This document shows, one piece after another, positions 18,595 through 28,660 of a stretch of 64,000 nt of DNA. How positions within the stretch are numbered: position 1 is the stretch's first letter; each line of letters opens with the position of its first letter. Made by a program: the position numbers and the translations under genes. The DNA lies in assembly GCA_000688775.2 (NCBI GenBank), contig CP007628.2, forward strand, positions 992,001 through 1,056,000, read 5' to 3'. The notes under the pieces were generated by a model. The model was not told where the DNA came from, searched no databases, and saw nothing but the letters and a program-made list of their open reading frames with translations. The DNA is from Streptococcus sp. VT 162. Its GTDB lineage: Bacteria > Bacillota > Bacilli > Lactobacillales > Streptococcaceae.

Positions 18595-19032
18595 ATGAAA
18601 AGACTAATAAAAGCTTTCTTTGATAACGAGATTCTCTCCTACCTATTTTTTGGTGGTGCTACTACTCTGGTTTCTATTTCATCACGTTTGGTTATTTACC
18701 ATATCAGCCACCAGGAATTCCTCGCAACTGCCCTCGCAAATATTATTGGGATTCTCTTCGCCTTTCTCACAAATGATACAATCGTCTTTAAACAAGTGAG
18801 AAGGAATTGGCCGACTCGCCTGGCTAAGTTTTTCTTAGCTCGTCTCTCTACTCTTGGACTGGACCTTCTTTTAACTTATATCTTTGTTACAACCTTTCCT
18901 GATGTTATTGGCCAGTTTGTTGAATATAATATAGATAGGGTTAATATGATTGAAACTATCCTAGCACAAATTTTGATCATCATTTTAAACTATATTTTCA
19001 GTAAAATCTATATTTTTAAAAGGGACAACTGA
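18595..19032 (+). CDS. GtrA-family membrane protein
   Basis: A 145-residue GtrA-like protein with four hydrophobic segments. Typical features are the N-terminal FGGATTLVS, NIIGILFAFLTNDTIVF and the C-terminal NYIFSKIYIF. The family is thought to help move lipid-linked sugars across the membrane, often beside glycosyltransferases, but no partner is adjacent. No Shine-Dalgarno sequence is visible; the -10 ends 6 bases before the ATG, so the message may be leaderless. Confidence 0.85.
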   Translation: MKRLIKAFFDNEILSYLFFGGATTLVSISSRLVIYHISHQEFLATALANIIGILFAFLTNDTIVFKQVRRNWPTRLAKFFLARLSTLGLDLLLTYIFVTTFPDVIGQFVEYNIDRVNMIETILAQILIIILNYIFSKIYIFKRDN

Positions 19033-19050
19033 CCGCTTTAAGCGTTCAAG

Positions 19051-19079
19051 TTGCTTTTTGTCACAATTTAGGATATAAT
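19051..19079 (+). promoter_or_regulatory. mscL promoter
   Basis: TTGCTT, 17 bp, TATAAT, 26 bp before the mscL start. Confidence 0.65.
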
Positions 19080-19105
19080 AAATTAGAAAATTAGGAAAGG
19101 AATTT

Positions 19106-19492
19106 ATGAAAATGTTAAAGGATCTTAAAGAATTCTTGCTTCGTGGTAATGTCGTTGACCTTGCTGTCGGTGTGATCATTGCCTCTGCTTTTGGTGCTAT
19201 CGTTACTTCATTTGTTAATGATATCATCACTCCACTCCTATTGAACCCAGCCTTGGAAGCTGCGCAAGTACAAAACATCGCTGAGCTTGCATGGAATGGT
19301 GTTACATATGGTAAATTCTTGAGCGCTGTTATCAACTTCCTTGTTGTGGGTACAGTTCTCTTCTTCGTTATCAAAGGTATTGAAAAAGCTCAAAACCTTC
19401 GTAAGAAAGAGGAAGTGGTTGAGGAAGCACCTGCTGCTCCAACTGAACTTGAAGTTCTTCAAGAAATCAAAGCTCTTCTTGAGAAAAAATAA
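19106..19492 (+). CDS. mscL: large-conductance mechanosensitive channel
   Basis: A 128-residue MscL. The amphipathic N-terminus LKEFLLRGNVVDLAVGVIIA leads into TM1, TM2 is NFLVVGTVLFFVIKGIE, and the C-terminal charged helix is PTELEVLQEIKALLEKK. It forms a homopentamer that opens under membrane tension as an osmotic safety valve. AGGAAAGGA precedes the start. Confidence 0.95.
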   Translation: MKMLKDLKEFLLRGNVVDLAVGVIIASAFGAIVTSFVNDIITPLLLNPALEAAQVQNIAELAWNGVTYGKFLSAVINFLVVGTVLFFVIKGIEKAQNLRKKEEVVEEAPAAPTELEVLQEIKALLEKK

Positions 19493-19500
19493 AACAGATA

Positions 19501-19530
19501 AAGGATCTAGCTTAAAGCTAAATCCTTTTT
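19501..19530. terminator. bidirectional terminator, mscL/hemH
   Basis: AAGGATCTAGCTT / AGCTAAATCCTT arms followed by TTTTT. The genes converge here. Confidence 0.75.
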
Positions 19531-19532
19531 CT

Positions 19533-20627
19533 TTACTCTTTTGGTAACTTCCCAGCCTTTTCGAGCATTTTCTTAATCAAGTAAGGCATCTTCACATTTT
19601 CACGACCTTTTTTCTCAATGAGTTTTTTGACAAATTCTGGCATCTGAAGGTCGTCTGTCTCCTCCATGATGTCCTTGGTAGTTGCCGAAGGTGCTAACTC
19701 ATCAAAAGTTTCTTCTTCTGGGAGAAAAGCTTTAAATTCTTTGTCTTCATTGGCTCTTACAGTAGCAACTAAAGCGTCAATTAAACGGCTATCCGTATTG
19801 GGCATAGGTGGACGATGGTAGGTGACATCTAATTTTTGACACAACTCATAACATTCCACATCATTATCGAACAAGACTTCGATGTGCTCACTGATAAAAC
19901 TAATCGGGACAAAAATATAATGCTCGGGATGTTGCTTTTGTTCTCGTAAATATTCTAAAACGTCTGGCTTGATCCAAGGGATTCCAATATCACTTTCGCT
20001 CTGCCAAGTATTGGTATACTGGTCGGCTGTTAGGCCGAGTTGTTCAGCGATTAGCTTGCTATTATCGAAAATTTGATCGATATATGGATCTCCATAGTCT
20101 AAGGCAAAAATGGGAACACTGTGTGCTGAAAAGATTACCTTGAAAGATTCTTCTCCCACATGGTTTCGTAAAATTTTGCTAATCTCATCAGTCCAGAAGT
20201 CCAGCAAAGCCTGTTGTTGATACCAGTCCTTAATTACTAAAAATCGGATCTGTTGGCTTTCCAGAAACTTTTCATACCCCATGACTGAGTAAAAAGAATA
20301 ATGAGGTTCCAAAATCAAACAAATACATTCTTCAATACCATCAGACTCCATCTGCTTGATCACATCAGGGATAAAGGGCCGAGAAAACTTATTGGCAAAG
20401 TAGATACCGTACTCCTCGCCTAAACGTTCCTTGACTAAATCAACCTCCTCACGTGTAATCCGCTGCAAGGGCGTCCCACCGATAAGGACATAGTTGTCAT
20501 AGAGAGTCTGAATCTCGTGGTCTTGGGGTCTAACACCACGACGAATATTTGTAAAAAATTCTGCTACTCCTTCAAAACTAATCTCCTCTGGAGATCCAAA
20601 GGTCATCATTAATATAGCTTTTTTCAT
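19533..20627 (-). CDS. hemH: ferrochelatase (coproporphyrin type, HemH)
   Basis: A 364-residue ferrochelatase-family enzyme that inserts iron into a porphyrin. FGSPEEI at the start, IFSAHSVP with the metal-site His, and a late [12 protein letters not shown] with the conserved Glu are present. Streptococci lack most haem synthesis genes, so it may act on scavenged porphyrin. It forms one border of the pilus islet; its promoter at 20661-20689 is intact. Confidence 0.92.
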   Translation of the reverse strand: MKKAILMMTFGSPEEISFEGVAEFFTNIRRGVRPQDHEIQTLYDNYVLIGGTPLQRITREEVDLVKERLGEEYGIYFANKFSRPFIPDVIKQMESDGIEECICLILEPHYSFYSVMGYEKFLESQQIRFLVIKDWYQQQALLDFWTDEISKILRNHVGEESFKVIFSAHSVPIFALDYGDPYIDQIFDNSKLIAEQLGLTADQYTNTWQSESDIGIPWIKPDVLEYLREQKQHPEHYIFVPISFISEHIEVLFDNDVECYELCQKLDVTYHRPPMPNTDSRLIDALVATVRANEDKEFKAFLPEEETFDELAPSATTKDIMEETDDLQMPEFVKKLIEKKGRENVKMPYLIKKMLEKAGKLPKE

Positions 20628-20660
20628 GTTATCATCCTTATGATATTATTTTCACTATCT

Positions 20661-20689
20661 ATTCTATCATGAAAGAAAAAAATAGTAAA
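20661..20689 (-). promoter_or_regulatory. hemH promoter
   Basis: Minus strand TTTACT, 17 bp, TAGAAT, squeezed between the last islet gene and hemH. Confidence 0.65.
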
Positions 20690-20704
20690 CGCTTCCGACG
20701 TCTA

Positions 20705-21577
20705 CTATTTCTTTTGTTCTTTTGTCTTTCTATCTCGCCTTATGATTAGGATGATAACGACAAGGAGTAAAATAACGATAATCAGGAGAAGAAAGGCAAG
20801 GATATAAATCCAATGCGTTGGTAGGCCTTGATCGAAATACCGCGTCCCTACTGCTTCCCCACTTTTATCCTGGGCTGCTTTTACTGGTGCATCCGTTATT
20901 TTAGCTAAGAGGATATGCCGTCCGTTGGTAATATTAAGGAAACAGGTGCTTAATAAAACAATCTTGTCCGTTGAGGTCAAGGAAACATCTCGCTTGTACT
21001 TGGCTTTACTTAGCAAATATTGATAGTAGGCCTGGTGTTCCTCATCGTTGGAACTCAAAGTTCGGTAAATCTCCGTGTCATAGGCATCTACTTCTAAAAT
21101 TCCAAATATCTCAAGCCCTCGTTCACGGCCGTTATAATAGATAGAGCCATAGCGATGCTTTTCAAAAAAATCTTGATCCGCAAATTTTTGAATCTCCCCA
21201 AACATAGCACCAGAAGCCATGGAGTGACCATAAATGATGGTGTTAAAGTCCGTAAAATTTGGGTTAAAACGATAGTCTAGGAATATAGAACCTGACACAG
21301 TATAATCGCCAAAGGCATTGCGGTCAAGGTATTTGACATTGTCCTGACTCTGTAAGAGAGGATAGTCTACCTTGGTCCCATCGAGGCTAATCCAACCACA
21401 AACATCCTTGTTGAGGTGTTGCAAGGTTTCAAAGCCCGTACTGCTGGCATCCTTTTCAATGGGATTATAATGATCGTAGTCGCTCGCAAGAGCTCTATCA
21501 GCTGTAAAAAGACAGAAAAAAGCTAGAAAGAGGGATAGAATGGCCTTTATGGCTTCGCGACTTGTACTTGTTTTCAT
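20705..21577 (-). CDS. srtG2: pilus-islet sortase, SrtG2-like
   Basis: A 290-residue sortase with an N-terminal signal/anchor and a C-terminal membrane helix (about 250-280). The catalytic triad is His118 (YGHSM), Cys212 (LLSTC) and Arg220 (NGRH). It resembles class B/C pilus sortases. I do not see the DP[F/W/Y] lid motif usual in class C. It is the last gene of the PI-2 type islet (pitA-sipA-pitB-srtG1-srtG2). In published PI-2 work one sortase is enough for pilus assembly, which I recall as SrtG1. Confidence 0.85.
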   Translation of the reverse strand: MKTSTSREAIKAILSLFLAFFCLFTADRALASDYDHYNPIEKDASSTGFETLQHLNKDVCGWISLDGTKVDYPLLQSQDNVKYLDRNAFGDYTVSGSIFLDYRFNPNFTDFNTIIYGHSMASGAMFGEIQKFADQDFFEKHRYGSIYYNGRERGLEIFGILEVDAYDTEIYRTLSSNDEEHQAYYQYLLSKAKYKRDVSLTSTDKIVLLSTCFLNITNGRHILLAKITDAPVKAAQDKSGEAVGTRYFDQGLPTHWIYILAFLLLIIVILLLVVIILIIRRDRKTKEQKK

Positions 21578-21652
21578 ATTTCCTTCTTTCTCCTTTCTAG
21601 CCTTGAAAATAAAAGAGCAAGAGAGGCTGTCCCTTTCTCTTTTATTGGTAGT

Positions 21653-22654
21653 TTAGTCAGTAATGGTATCTGCCCCTTCTTCCTTTGCTTCTCTTCTACG
21701 ACGCAAGATCAAGTAGAGGATGATGAGCAAGAAGATCAATAGCAAGAGCAAGATAAATAAGATGATATACCATATCCACAAAGGAATCGATGAGAGAAAT
21801 CGTCCGAGCGACGAATCATCAAAGACGCTGTAAGGAAATGGTTTTGATTTTTTCGTATGGAAGGTGTTCTTTGGAACCGTATCCGTAATCTTGGCAACTA
21901 CGATATGTCTCCCATTTGTTACGTCTAGGAAACAGGTACTGAGAAGGATGATATGGTCATTTGGCCCCAGTGTAATGTCTCGTTTGTGAATGGCAACCGA
22001 GAGTAAGTGATCGATATATTCTTGGCGCCGATCATCCCCATTAATACCTGGATCGTAGATGTTAAAGTCATAGGCGTCCACCTCGAGCATTTCAAAGATT
22101 TCAAGACCTTTTTCAACGCCATTATAGTAAATACTGCCGTAGCGATGCTGGTCAAAAAATTCCTTATCAGAAAACTTTGCTACATCTCCAAACATAACCC
22201 CATTTTCTACATGGTGTCCGTAGATGATGGTATTAAAGTCTTCGAACTTGGATTCATTTCGAGCCTCAAGGAAAATAGCCCCTGTAGCTGCAAATTCTCC
22301 CTTGGAATCCTTGTTCAGGTATTTTTCATTGTCTTTGGCTTGAACTAAGGGATAGTCGATATTGGTGCCATAGACATTGATCCAACCGAGAACCTCTGGA
22401 TTGACTTGCTGTAGCTTGTGAAAGCCAGAAAAACTAGCAAGCTCATCCTTCTCACTGGTACTAACAGGTCTATAGGCCTCATACTCACTTGATGAAGCCT
22501 GAGAATAAACCTGATTGGCATCCCAGAGGGCGTAGAAACCAAAGAGAAAGACTAAGGCTGTCAAGAGGAGCAAGATATGATTCATCAATGCATCTACAGC
22601 AAGTACCAGACGCCTAGACAAACTCCTTTTGGGTTTCTCACGCTTGATTTTCAT
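21653..22654 (-). CDS. srtG1: pilus-islet sortase, SrtG1-like
   Basis: A 333-residue sortase with TM helices at about 28-46 and 285-315. Catalytic residues are His147 (YGHHVE), Cys241 (LLSTC) and Arg249 (NGRH). It shares long identical stretches with SrtG2 (NTIIYGH, HRYGSIYYNG), so the two arose by duplication. No canonical class C lid is visible. It probably links PitB subunits through the VTPTG motif. It follows pitB by 16 bp. Confidence 0.87.
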   Translation of the reverse strand: MKIKREKPKRSLSRRLVLAVDALMNHILLLLTALVFLFGFYALWDANQVYSQASSSEYEAYRPVSTSEKDELASFSGFHKLQQVNPEVLGWINVYGTNIDYPLVQAKDNEKYLNKDSKGEFAATGAIFLEARNESKFEDFNTIIYGHHVENGVMFGDVAKFSDKEFFDQHRYGSIYYNGVEKGLEIFEMLEVDAYDFNIYDPGINGDDRRQEYIDHLLSVAIHKRDITLGPNDHIILLSTCFLDVTNGRHIVVAKITDTVPKNTFHTKKSKPFPYSVFDDSSLGRFLSSIPLWIWYIILFILLLLLIFLLIILYLILRRRREAKEEGADTITD

Positions 22655-22670
22655 CGGTCAAACCACTTGC

Positions 22671-23891
22671 TTAAGCTTGTCTGCGTTTTTTAGACAAAAC
22701 AACAAATCCAGCCAAACCAAGACCAATCATCAAGATGAAAGGAAGGTTGTCAATCAAGAGACCAGTAGGGGTAACATTTGGCAAGCTATTTGTAATGGTA
22801 TTATCATTTGTCTTTTCACCGACTAAAATACTAGTTTGAGTAAAATCAGCTGAAGCTGTACCCGTTTGATTCCTTATAACTCCATTTTCATTATATGAGG
22901 CTGTTGCTTTATAACCTTGAGATCCTGATTCAACTAGTTTATAGCGAGTACCTGCAGGTAGATTGTCAAATACCAAAGATTGATCATGGTGAAGGGTAAT
23001 TGTTTTTTCTTTCCCATTCTCAAATGTATAAGATGTGGAACCAACTTGTCCGACAAATGTACCTTGATCATCTGTTGAAGCTTTTGTAAAAGTTAACTTA
23101 AAGGTAAAGTCTTTTGTTTTATCAGCCGAATCACCTTCTACCAATTTTTTGATTACTAAAGATTTTGCTCCTGGATTGAAATTTTCTGGTTTTGGTTTAT
23201 TTGGTGTTGGTTCATTTGGATTTGTGATTTTACCCGCATTTTTCCTGTAAGTATTTACAAATAAATCATATTTATAAAGTTCGCCCTTCTCAGATGGTTT
23301 TACTTTAGCAGTAGAACTTGTAGACACTAGTTTGAAATATACAGATGAAATATAAACACCTGAGCTTTGCTTATTTTTTACAATAACGTGCATTTCATAG
23401 CTACGATTATCATATGTCATAGAATCAATTGGTACGCTATTTTTCAGAATTTGTGCCCAACCAACATTTTGAGTTTCTGCTACAGTATAAACATATTCTC
23501 CGGCGTGTGTGTAGGTTACGCTTTCGAAAATATTTCCAGTATCTTTCTTAATACTAGTTTGATTTGGTTGCAAAAGATCACTTTTAGAATAAACTACATT
23601 CTTTGCAGCTATTTTTCCATTTGAATCAGAAATCGTTTCATAAGGTGCACCATTTGATGATGTACCAGTTTTTGGGGTGAAAGTAAATGTAAAAGTTGCT
23701 TCAGGTGTTGTAATTCCTTCCGCAATATTCAACACCTTATTAATAGCTACTTTTGCACTTGTTTCACCATTTGCTTTGGCAGTTGCCACATCATTATCAT
23801 CCGCAAATGTTGGCACTCCTCTAAAGACCGACAAGGCGGTTACAGCTGCAATACTTGCAGTAACTAATTTTTTCAAAAATGTTTTTTTCAT
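22671..23891 (-). CDS. pitB: PI-2 backbone pilin PitB-like
   Basis: A 406-residue surface protein with a signal peptide (MKKTFLKKLVTASIAAVTAL, about 1-30) and an E-box-like YTVAETQ. CnaB-type domains are likely, and the C-terminal sorting signal is VTPTG plus a hydrophobic segment and KKRRQA. VTPTG, rather than LPXTG, is what I remember for pneumococcal PitB. Start ATG 23891 follows AAGGAA; the frame extends further upstream into sipA but without family sequence. It is the major shaft subunit by inference. Confidence 0.87.
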   Translation of the reverse strand: MKKTFLKKLVTASIAAVTALSVFRGVPTFADDNDVATAKANGETSAKVAINKVLNIAEGITTPEATFTFTFTPKTGTSSNGAPYETISDSNGKIAAKNVVYSKSDLLQPNQTSIKKDTGNIFESVTYTHAGEYVYTVAETQNVGWAQILKNSVPIDSMTYDNRSYEMHVIVKNKQSSGVYISSVYFKLVSTSSTAKVKPSEKGELYKYDLFVNTYRKNAGKITNPNEPTPNKPKPENFNPGAKSLVIKKLVEGDSADKTKDFTFKLTFTKASTDDQGTFVGQVGSTSYTFENGKEKTITLHHDQSLVFDNLPAGTRYKLVESGSQGYKATASYNENGVIRNQTGTASADFTQTSILVGEKTNDNTITNSLPNVTPTGLLIDNLPFILMIGLGLAGFVVLSKKRRQA

Positions 23892-23935
23892 GATTATTCC
23901 TTTTATTTTTAAATTTCTTTTTTCATAAACTGTCA

Positions 23936-24487
23936 TCAAAAGCCCCGTCGCCTTAGGACTGTTACCACCTTGCCATGGGTATCCTGTATAGGAATGGTTC
24001 CAAAAGCACGACTATCTACAGCCGTTGTTCGATTGTCCCCGAGGACAAAGAGTTGTCCTGCTGGGACTTTCATTGGGAAGGTAGCCCCTTCCTTATAGAG
24101 CAGCGTTTCTTTGTAGATATCCTGCTCTTGTTGAGGAGAACCGTTGATGATGAGACCATTTTCGTTTATATCGATCGTACTTCCTTCGGTTGCTATGACA
24201 CGCGCCACTCTTTCCTTACCCTTATAACTATAGACGAGCAGATCACCAATCGAATAACGTTTATCCAACCTATAGTAGACAACCAAGTCGCCATCTTTTA
24301 AGGCTGGCTTCATGCCATCGTCATTGTATCTCAATAGTCCAAAGACAAAAAAGTAAAGGGTGGCCAGTACAAACCCAACCATCAGAAGCTTACTGACTAA
24401 GTAGAGGATATCTCCCCATACACTCGGCGGAGACTTATCCCGATTGACTTGTGTTACTGTTTTCTTATGTTTCTTTTTAAGTAGCAT
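23936..24487 (-). CDS. sipA: signal peptidase-like pilus protein SipA
   Basis: A 183-residue protein with one N-terminal TM helix (about 30-50) and a signal peptidase I fold (GDNRTTAVDSRAFG near the C-terminus). The usual catalytic Ser motif (SMxP) reads DGMKP, and the position of the catalytic Lys (KRV) reads VARVIA, so both members of the dyad appear absent. SipA-type proteins are needed for PI-2/FCT pilus assembly and likely act as chaperones rather than proteases. The start overlaps the pitA stop (TAATG). Confidence 0.87.
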   Translation of the reverse strand: MLLKKKHKKTVTQVNRDKSPPSVWGDILYLVSKLLMVGFVLATLYFFVFGLLRYNDDGMKPALKDGDLVVYYRLDKRYSIGDLLVYSYKGKERVARVIATEGSTIDINENGLIINGSPQQEQDIYKETLLYKEGATFPMKVPAGQLFVLGDNRTTAVDSRAFGTIPIQDTHGKVVTVLRRRGF

Positions 24488-27078
24488 TATTTTCTCCTAT
24501 GTACCACTAGATATCCGAGTAGGATTGTAAAGAAGATTCCCCCTAGAGGAAGGATTATTCCTAACATGAGTGTACTGCTGAGGAAGTCAACTCCGGTTTC
24601 AGGCACGCTATTCTTATTATTCGTGACTGTCGCGGACTTGTCTCCATCCAGCTTGCCTTCTTGATTTTCATAAGATACCTGATATCCACTAGAAGAGTTT
24701 GATTCCTCTTCTACGGTATAGTGACTATTGAGTGGAAGTCCATCAATTTTTATGGTTTGATCTTTGTTTAGATCAATAGACACTCGACCATTCGTAAATT
24801 GCAGAGGGGTTCTTTTATTATTTACCGTTGCAGTATAGGTTCCATTCAGTGGACTATTCTGAGCATCCCTAATGTTAATGGTAATCTTGAAGGATTTTAA
24901 TAGGTTGGCAAATACACCCGTAACCTTTTTTGTAACTGATAAACTTGGAAGCTTGTGATTCGTGACAATACTGGTTTCGTCTTTATTCAGATCGCCCTCT
25001 TGATTCTCATATGTAACGTGGTAACCGTTCGTTGATGCCGCTTCTTCTTCAACCTTGTAATGGGTTCCTCGAGGAAGATAGCTTAGAATACCTTTCCAAC
25101 GTTTTCGTTTTTCGACACGGATCTCCGCTTCTCCATTCACAACAGTTATATCGCCAAAAGTTCCATTCAATGGTGTAGAATCAGGAGAGGTTAGTTTTAC
25201 CTTAATCCTAAACTCTTTGTTCAAGTTACTTTCAGCTTCCAACACTTTCTTAATCGTCAGACTTGGCAATTGTTTATAGATTACCTTGAAGGATGGTTTA
25301 GTTTCTGTACCAACATTTTTTATTTCTTTGGTAAAGGCTGGGACGTCCGGTGCAATTAAATCGTATTGATATCCTTTGGCAACTTTTTCAAAGTTCCTCG
25401 TTTCATTAAAGATATTTGTTCTAACATTTACATTAGTCTTTCGATAGTCTTGATTATCAGGACCTCCGTTCTTGTTCTTTTGAACCAGTTTCAGTTCAAT
25501 ATTACTCGGTTGATCAGCTGTAATAACAGTTCTCGCACCCGTCACACCTTGCCATTCAACTTCCACTGGTACCGTTAATGGATCTGAAGGCTTAAAGGTT
25601 GGGTTGTCAGAGTATTCTTTGGTCTTGGTTTGAGAGGTGCCTATTCCATAGGAATAGGTGACACTGGCACCTTTATTGGAGTAGAGTTTATTGACATCAG
25701 AACCTTCAGCATCACCAGCCTCTAGTTTTTTATCACCAGCAATGGCATCCAAAGCATCTTGACTAGATGTAACTTTAAATTTTAGTACATATCTAGCGCC
25801 ATCTTCCAAGGAATAATTAGGAGAAAAATTAGCTGTAACCTCCACTAAACCTTCTGAACTTGTCTTGGTTTCAAAAGTTACTTGCTCGTTGCTTAATGTT
25901 TCACTGCTACCATCTTTCTCTTTAACGACACGAAACTCTGACGATCCGTTTGGTAATAGCTGGACATACTTAGAAAGAACATCCTTGATGGTCACGTGGT
26001 GGATTCCCAGTGGCAGAATCTTATCAGTAATATCTTTGAAACTGTCTTGTAACTGGTCTTCATCATTTGCAGAGAATATTTCATTTGGAATGGAGGCATT
26101 ATGTTGCCTCATATAATATTGCAGACTGGTAATACTGTCGACATTGTTTGAATAACGAAATTTAATCGAATAGAAACCATCAAGTGTTGGAGCCAAGCTA
26201 TATGATAGACTATTTAGATTATTATTTAATCTATCCCAAAACCACTGGGGAGCTGTTTCGATATTAGGATCTTCGTTATTGTAGTTATATATAGTGTAAC
26301 CATTGGCATCGTAGACCATATTCGCAAAGCCATCTGAAAGCAAAATAACGACTTTCTTAGCATTAGATCTTGCACTTCCCATTAACTGGTTGGCCAAGGT
26401 TAATCCAGCCCCAATATTGGTCCCGGTACCAATACCTGACTCAGTACCAATGGAATTACCTCCTGCAATACTCATGTTGTATACCGCTGTTTTAGCAGCA
26501 CGAGCATTGTTACTCCATCCTAAAATCGTGTTAGCATCATCCCATGGTGAAACGCCATCATAGTATTTTGTCATCCGTTCATAGGGCCAGTATGGTCTAA
26601 AAAGTCTCCATTTATTTCCATCCCAATACTGATCATTCTTTTTATTGTCAATTTTCCCACCAAATCCTACCATAGATAAACGGTTATTAGAATTGGATAG
26701 AATGGTATCAATTAAGCCCTTACGACCATTTGTTCCTTTTAGAGTATTTTTCAATGCGTCAATCCGACTGATCGTCCGTCCATCAAAAGATTGGACATCC
26801 TGATTCTGCATACTTCCTGAGAGGTCTGCTACTAAAACAACATCCAAGGGATCCGTTTGGGTCTCCGTTCCCAGTTTGGACGTGATATCCAATGACAACT
26901 CATACTTGTCATCCTGTCCTGATATCGGAGTAATTGTTTTATGAAGGGTTGTCTGAGGTTCTGTAGTAGAATCAGCATTTAACAGACTTATCGGAGCACA
27001 CAAAAAGAGAATAGCTAACAGTGTAACTAAACGGCGTGCAATAATTTGAACTTTCTTAAAATCGAAGCGAATGTTCAT
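24487..27078 (-). CDS. pitA: PI-2 ancillary/tip pilin PitA-like, vWA domain
   Basis: An 863-residue adhesin-type pilin. It has a signal peptide (about 1-35), then a von Willebrand A domain with a MIDAS DLSGS (Asp85, Ser87, Ser89). Two or three CnaB repeats follow, ending in similar YENQEGDL and YENQEGKL stretches, and the C-terminus is a VPETG sorting signal with a membrane helix. The frame is open throughout. It would be the tip subunit that meets host or partner cells. It is the first gene of the islet, with a consensus promoter at 27144-27172. Confidence 0.9.
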   Translation of the reverse strand: MNIRFDFKKVQIIARRLVTLLAILFLCAPISLLNADSTTEPQTTLHKTITPISGQDDKYELSLDITSKLGTETQTDPLDVVLVADLSGSMQNQDVQSFDGRTISRIDALKNTLKGTNGRKGLIDTILSNSNNRLSMVGFGGKIDNKKNDQYWDGNKWRLFRPYWPYERMTKYYDGVSPWDDANTILGWSNNARAAKTAVYNMSIAGGNSIGTESGIGTGTNIGAGLTLANQLMGSARSNAKKVVILLSDGFANMVYDANGYTIYNYNNEDPNIETAPQWFWDRLNNNLNSLSYSLAPTLDGFYSIKFRYSNNVDSITSLQYYMRQHNASIPNEIFSANDEDQLQDSFKDITDKILPLGIHHVTIKDVLSKYVQLLPNGSSEFRVVKEKDGSSETLSNEQVTFETKTSSEGLVEVTANFSPNYSLEDGARYVLKFKVTSSQDALDAIAGDKKLEAGDAEGSDVNKLYSNKGASVTYSYGIGTSQTKTKEYSDNPTFKPSDPLTVPVEVEWQGVTGARTVITADQPSNIELKLVQKNKNGGPDNQDYRKTNVNVRTNIFNETRNFEKVAKGYQYDLIAPDVPAFTKEIKNVGTETKPSFKVIYKQLPSLTIKKVLEAESNLNKEFRIKVKLTSPDSTPLNGTFGDITVVNGEAEIRVEKRKRWKGILSYLPRGTHYKVEEEAASTNGYHVTYENQEGDLNKDETSIVTNHKLPSLSVTKKVTGVFANLLKSFKITINIRDAQNSPLNGTYTATVNNKRTPLQFTNGRVSIDLNKDQTIKIDGLPLNSHYTVEEESNSSSGYQVSYENQEGKLDGDKSATVTNNKNSVPETGVDFLSSTLMLGIILPLGGIFFTILLGYLVVHRRK

Positions 27079-27143
27079 TTTATTCTCCTTAACTAGAATG
27101 TACTAATATTGTTACTATATCAATCTAGGACATTTACAAGATA

Positions 27144-27172
27144 ATTGTACAATAAAGTTCACGCAGTGTCAA
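27144..27172 (-). promoter_or_regulatory. pilus operon promoter
   Basis: Minus strand TTGACA, 17 bp, TACAAT, about 65 bp before pitA. Confidence 0.8.
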
Positions 27173-27436
27173 TTAATATGATTAATTTTATATTATGTTA
27201 ATTAATAAAAGAGTATGATTCTTCTTTGTCTTTCAAACTATTCTATGGTAAAATGAAAAAAGAATAAAAAAATCTCATAAAATATCAATGCATATATTTT
27301 ATTCTAGAATATCCAAAATTTCATTTGAAAGTCTATTGAATTTGAATTATTATATTTTTTCAAAATTCATGAAATTTTCAGAATAAGGTTTTTTCCGAAG
27401 TTTGCATTCTATTTTATGATTGTTAAAGGAGTTTTT
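27173..27436. other. AT-rich border between pilus islet and pepT
   Basis: About 260 bp with no coding potential. It should hold the pepT promoter (a weak extended -10, TGGTAAAAT, near 27245-27255). I see no clear target-site duplication or att repeat matching the hemH border. Confidence 0.4.
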
Positions 27437-28660
27437 ATGACTTATCCGAACCTTTTAGATCGTTTCTTGACCTACGTTAAGGTCAATACGCGTTCTGATG
27501 AACACTCTACTACTACTCCAAGTACGCAAAGCCAGGTAGATTTTGCGACCAATGTTCTTATTCCTGAAATGAAACGTGTCGGTCTGCAAAACGTCTACTA
27601 CCTTCCAAATGGTTTTGCTATTGGTACCTTACCAGCTAATGATCCCAGCCTTACACGCAAGATTGGCTTCATCTCCCACATGGATACTGCTGATTTTAAT
27701 GCTGAGGGAGTTAATCCGCAAGTCATTGAAAATTACGATGGTGGAGTTATCGACTTGGGTGATTCTGGATTTAAACTCGATCCTGCTGATTTCAAGAGCC
27801 TTGAGAAATATCCAGGCCAAACGCTTATCACAACTGATGGCACGACCTTGCTGGGTGCTGATGACAAGTCAGGGATTGCTGAAATTATGACTGCTATTGA
27901 ATATCTGACTGCTCATCCCGAAATCAAACACTGTGAGATTCGAGTTGGTTTTGGACCAGATGAAGAAATCGGTGTTGGAGCTAACAAATTTGATGCTGAA
28001 GACTTTAACGTTGACTTTGCCTATACTGTTGATGGTGGTCCGCTAGGTGAGCTTCAGTATGAAACTTTCTCAGCAGCTGCTGCTGAGCTTCATTTCCAAG
28101 GGCGCAATGTTCACCCTGGTACTGCTAAAGGACAGATGGTCAATGCCCTTCAGCTAGCGATTGATTTTCATAATCAACTTCCAGAGAATGACCGACCTGA
28201 ATTGACAGATGGTTATCAAGGTTTCTATCATCTTATGGATGTGACAGGTAGTGTCGAGGAGGCGCGTGCAAGCTACATCATCCGTGACTTTGAAAAAGAT
28301 GCCTTTGAAGCTCGTAAAGCAGCTATGCAAGCCATCGCTGACAAGATGAATCAAGAGCTTGGGAATGATCGCGTTAGCTTGACTCTGACAGACCAGTACT
28401 ACAATATGAAAGAAGTCATCGAGAAAGACATGACACCCGTTACCATTGCTAAAGCTGTTATGGAAGATTTAGGGATCGCGCCAATTATCGAACCGATTCG
28501 TGGTGGAACAGATGGGTCTAAGATTTCCTTTATGGGGATCCCAACTCCTAATATCTTTGCTGGTGGTGAAAACATGCATGGACGTTTTGAATACGTCAGT
28601 CTTCAGACCATGGAGCGTGCGGTGGATACCATCATTGGTATTGTAGCTTATAAAGACTAA
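27437..28660 (+). CDS. pepT: peptidase T (tripeptidase)
   Basis: A 407-residue M20 zinc peptidase that removes N-terminal residues from tripeptides. Metal motifs are [23 protein letters not shown] and VDGG, plus the late GGTDGS. Start ATG 27437 follows AAAGGAG; the frame upstream is not family sequence. It marks the other border of the pilus islet. Confidence 0.95.
   Translation: MTYPNLLDRFLTYVKVNTRSDEHSTTTPSTQSQVDFATNVLIPEMKRVGLQNVYYLPNGFAIGTLPANDPSLTRKIGFISHMDTADFNAEGVNPQVIENYDGGVIDLGDSGFKLDPADFKSLEKYPGQTLITTDGTTLLGADDKSGIAEIMTAIEYLTAHPEIKHCEIRVGFGPDEEIGVGANKFDAEDFNVDFAYTVDGGPLGELQYETFSAAAAELHFQGRNVHPGTAKGQMVNALQLAIDFHNQLPENDRPELTDGYQGFYHLMDVTGSVEEARASYIIRDFEKDAFEARKAAMQAIADKMNQELGNDRVSLTLTDQYYNMKEVIEKDMTPVTIAKAVMEDLGIAPIIEPIRGGTDGSKISFMGIPTPNIFAGGENMHGRFEYVSLQTMERAVDTIIGIVAYKD

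Noticed and set aside
24487..27078. Premature stop in pitA
   Set aside because: I checked because pilus genes are often broken; the frame is open from signal peptide to VPETG sorting signal.
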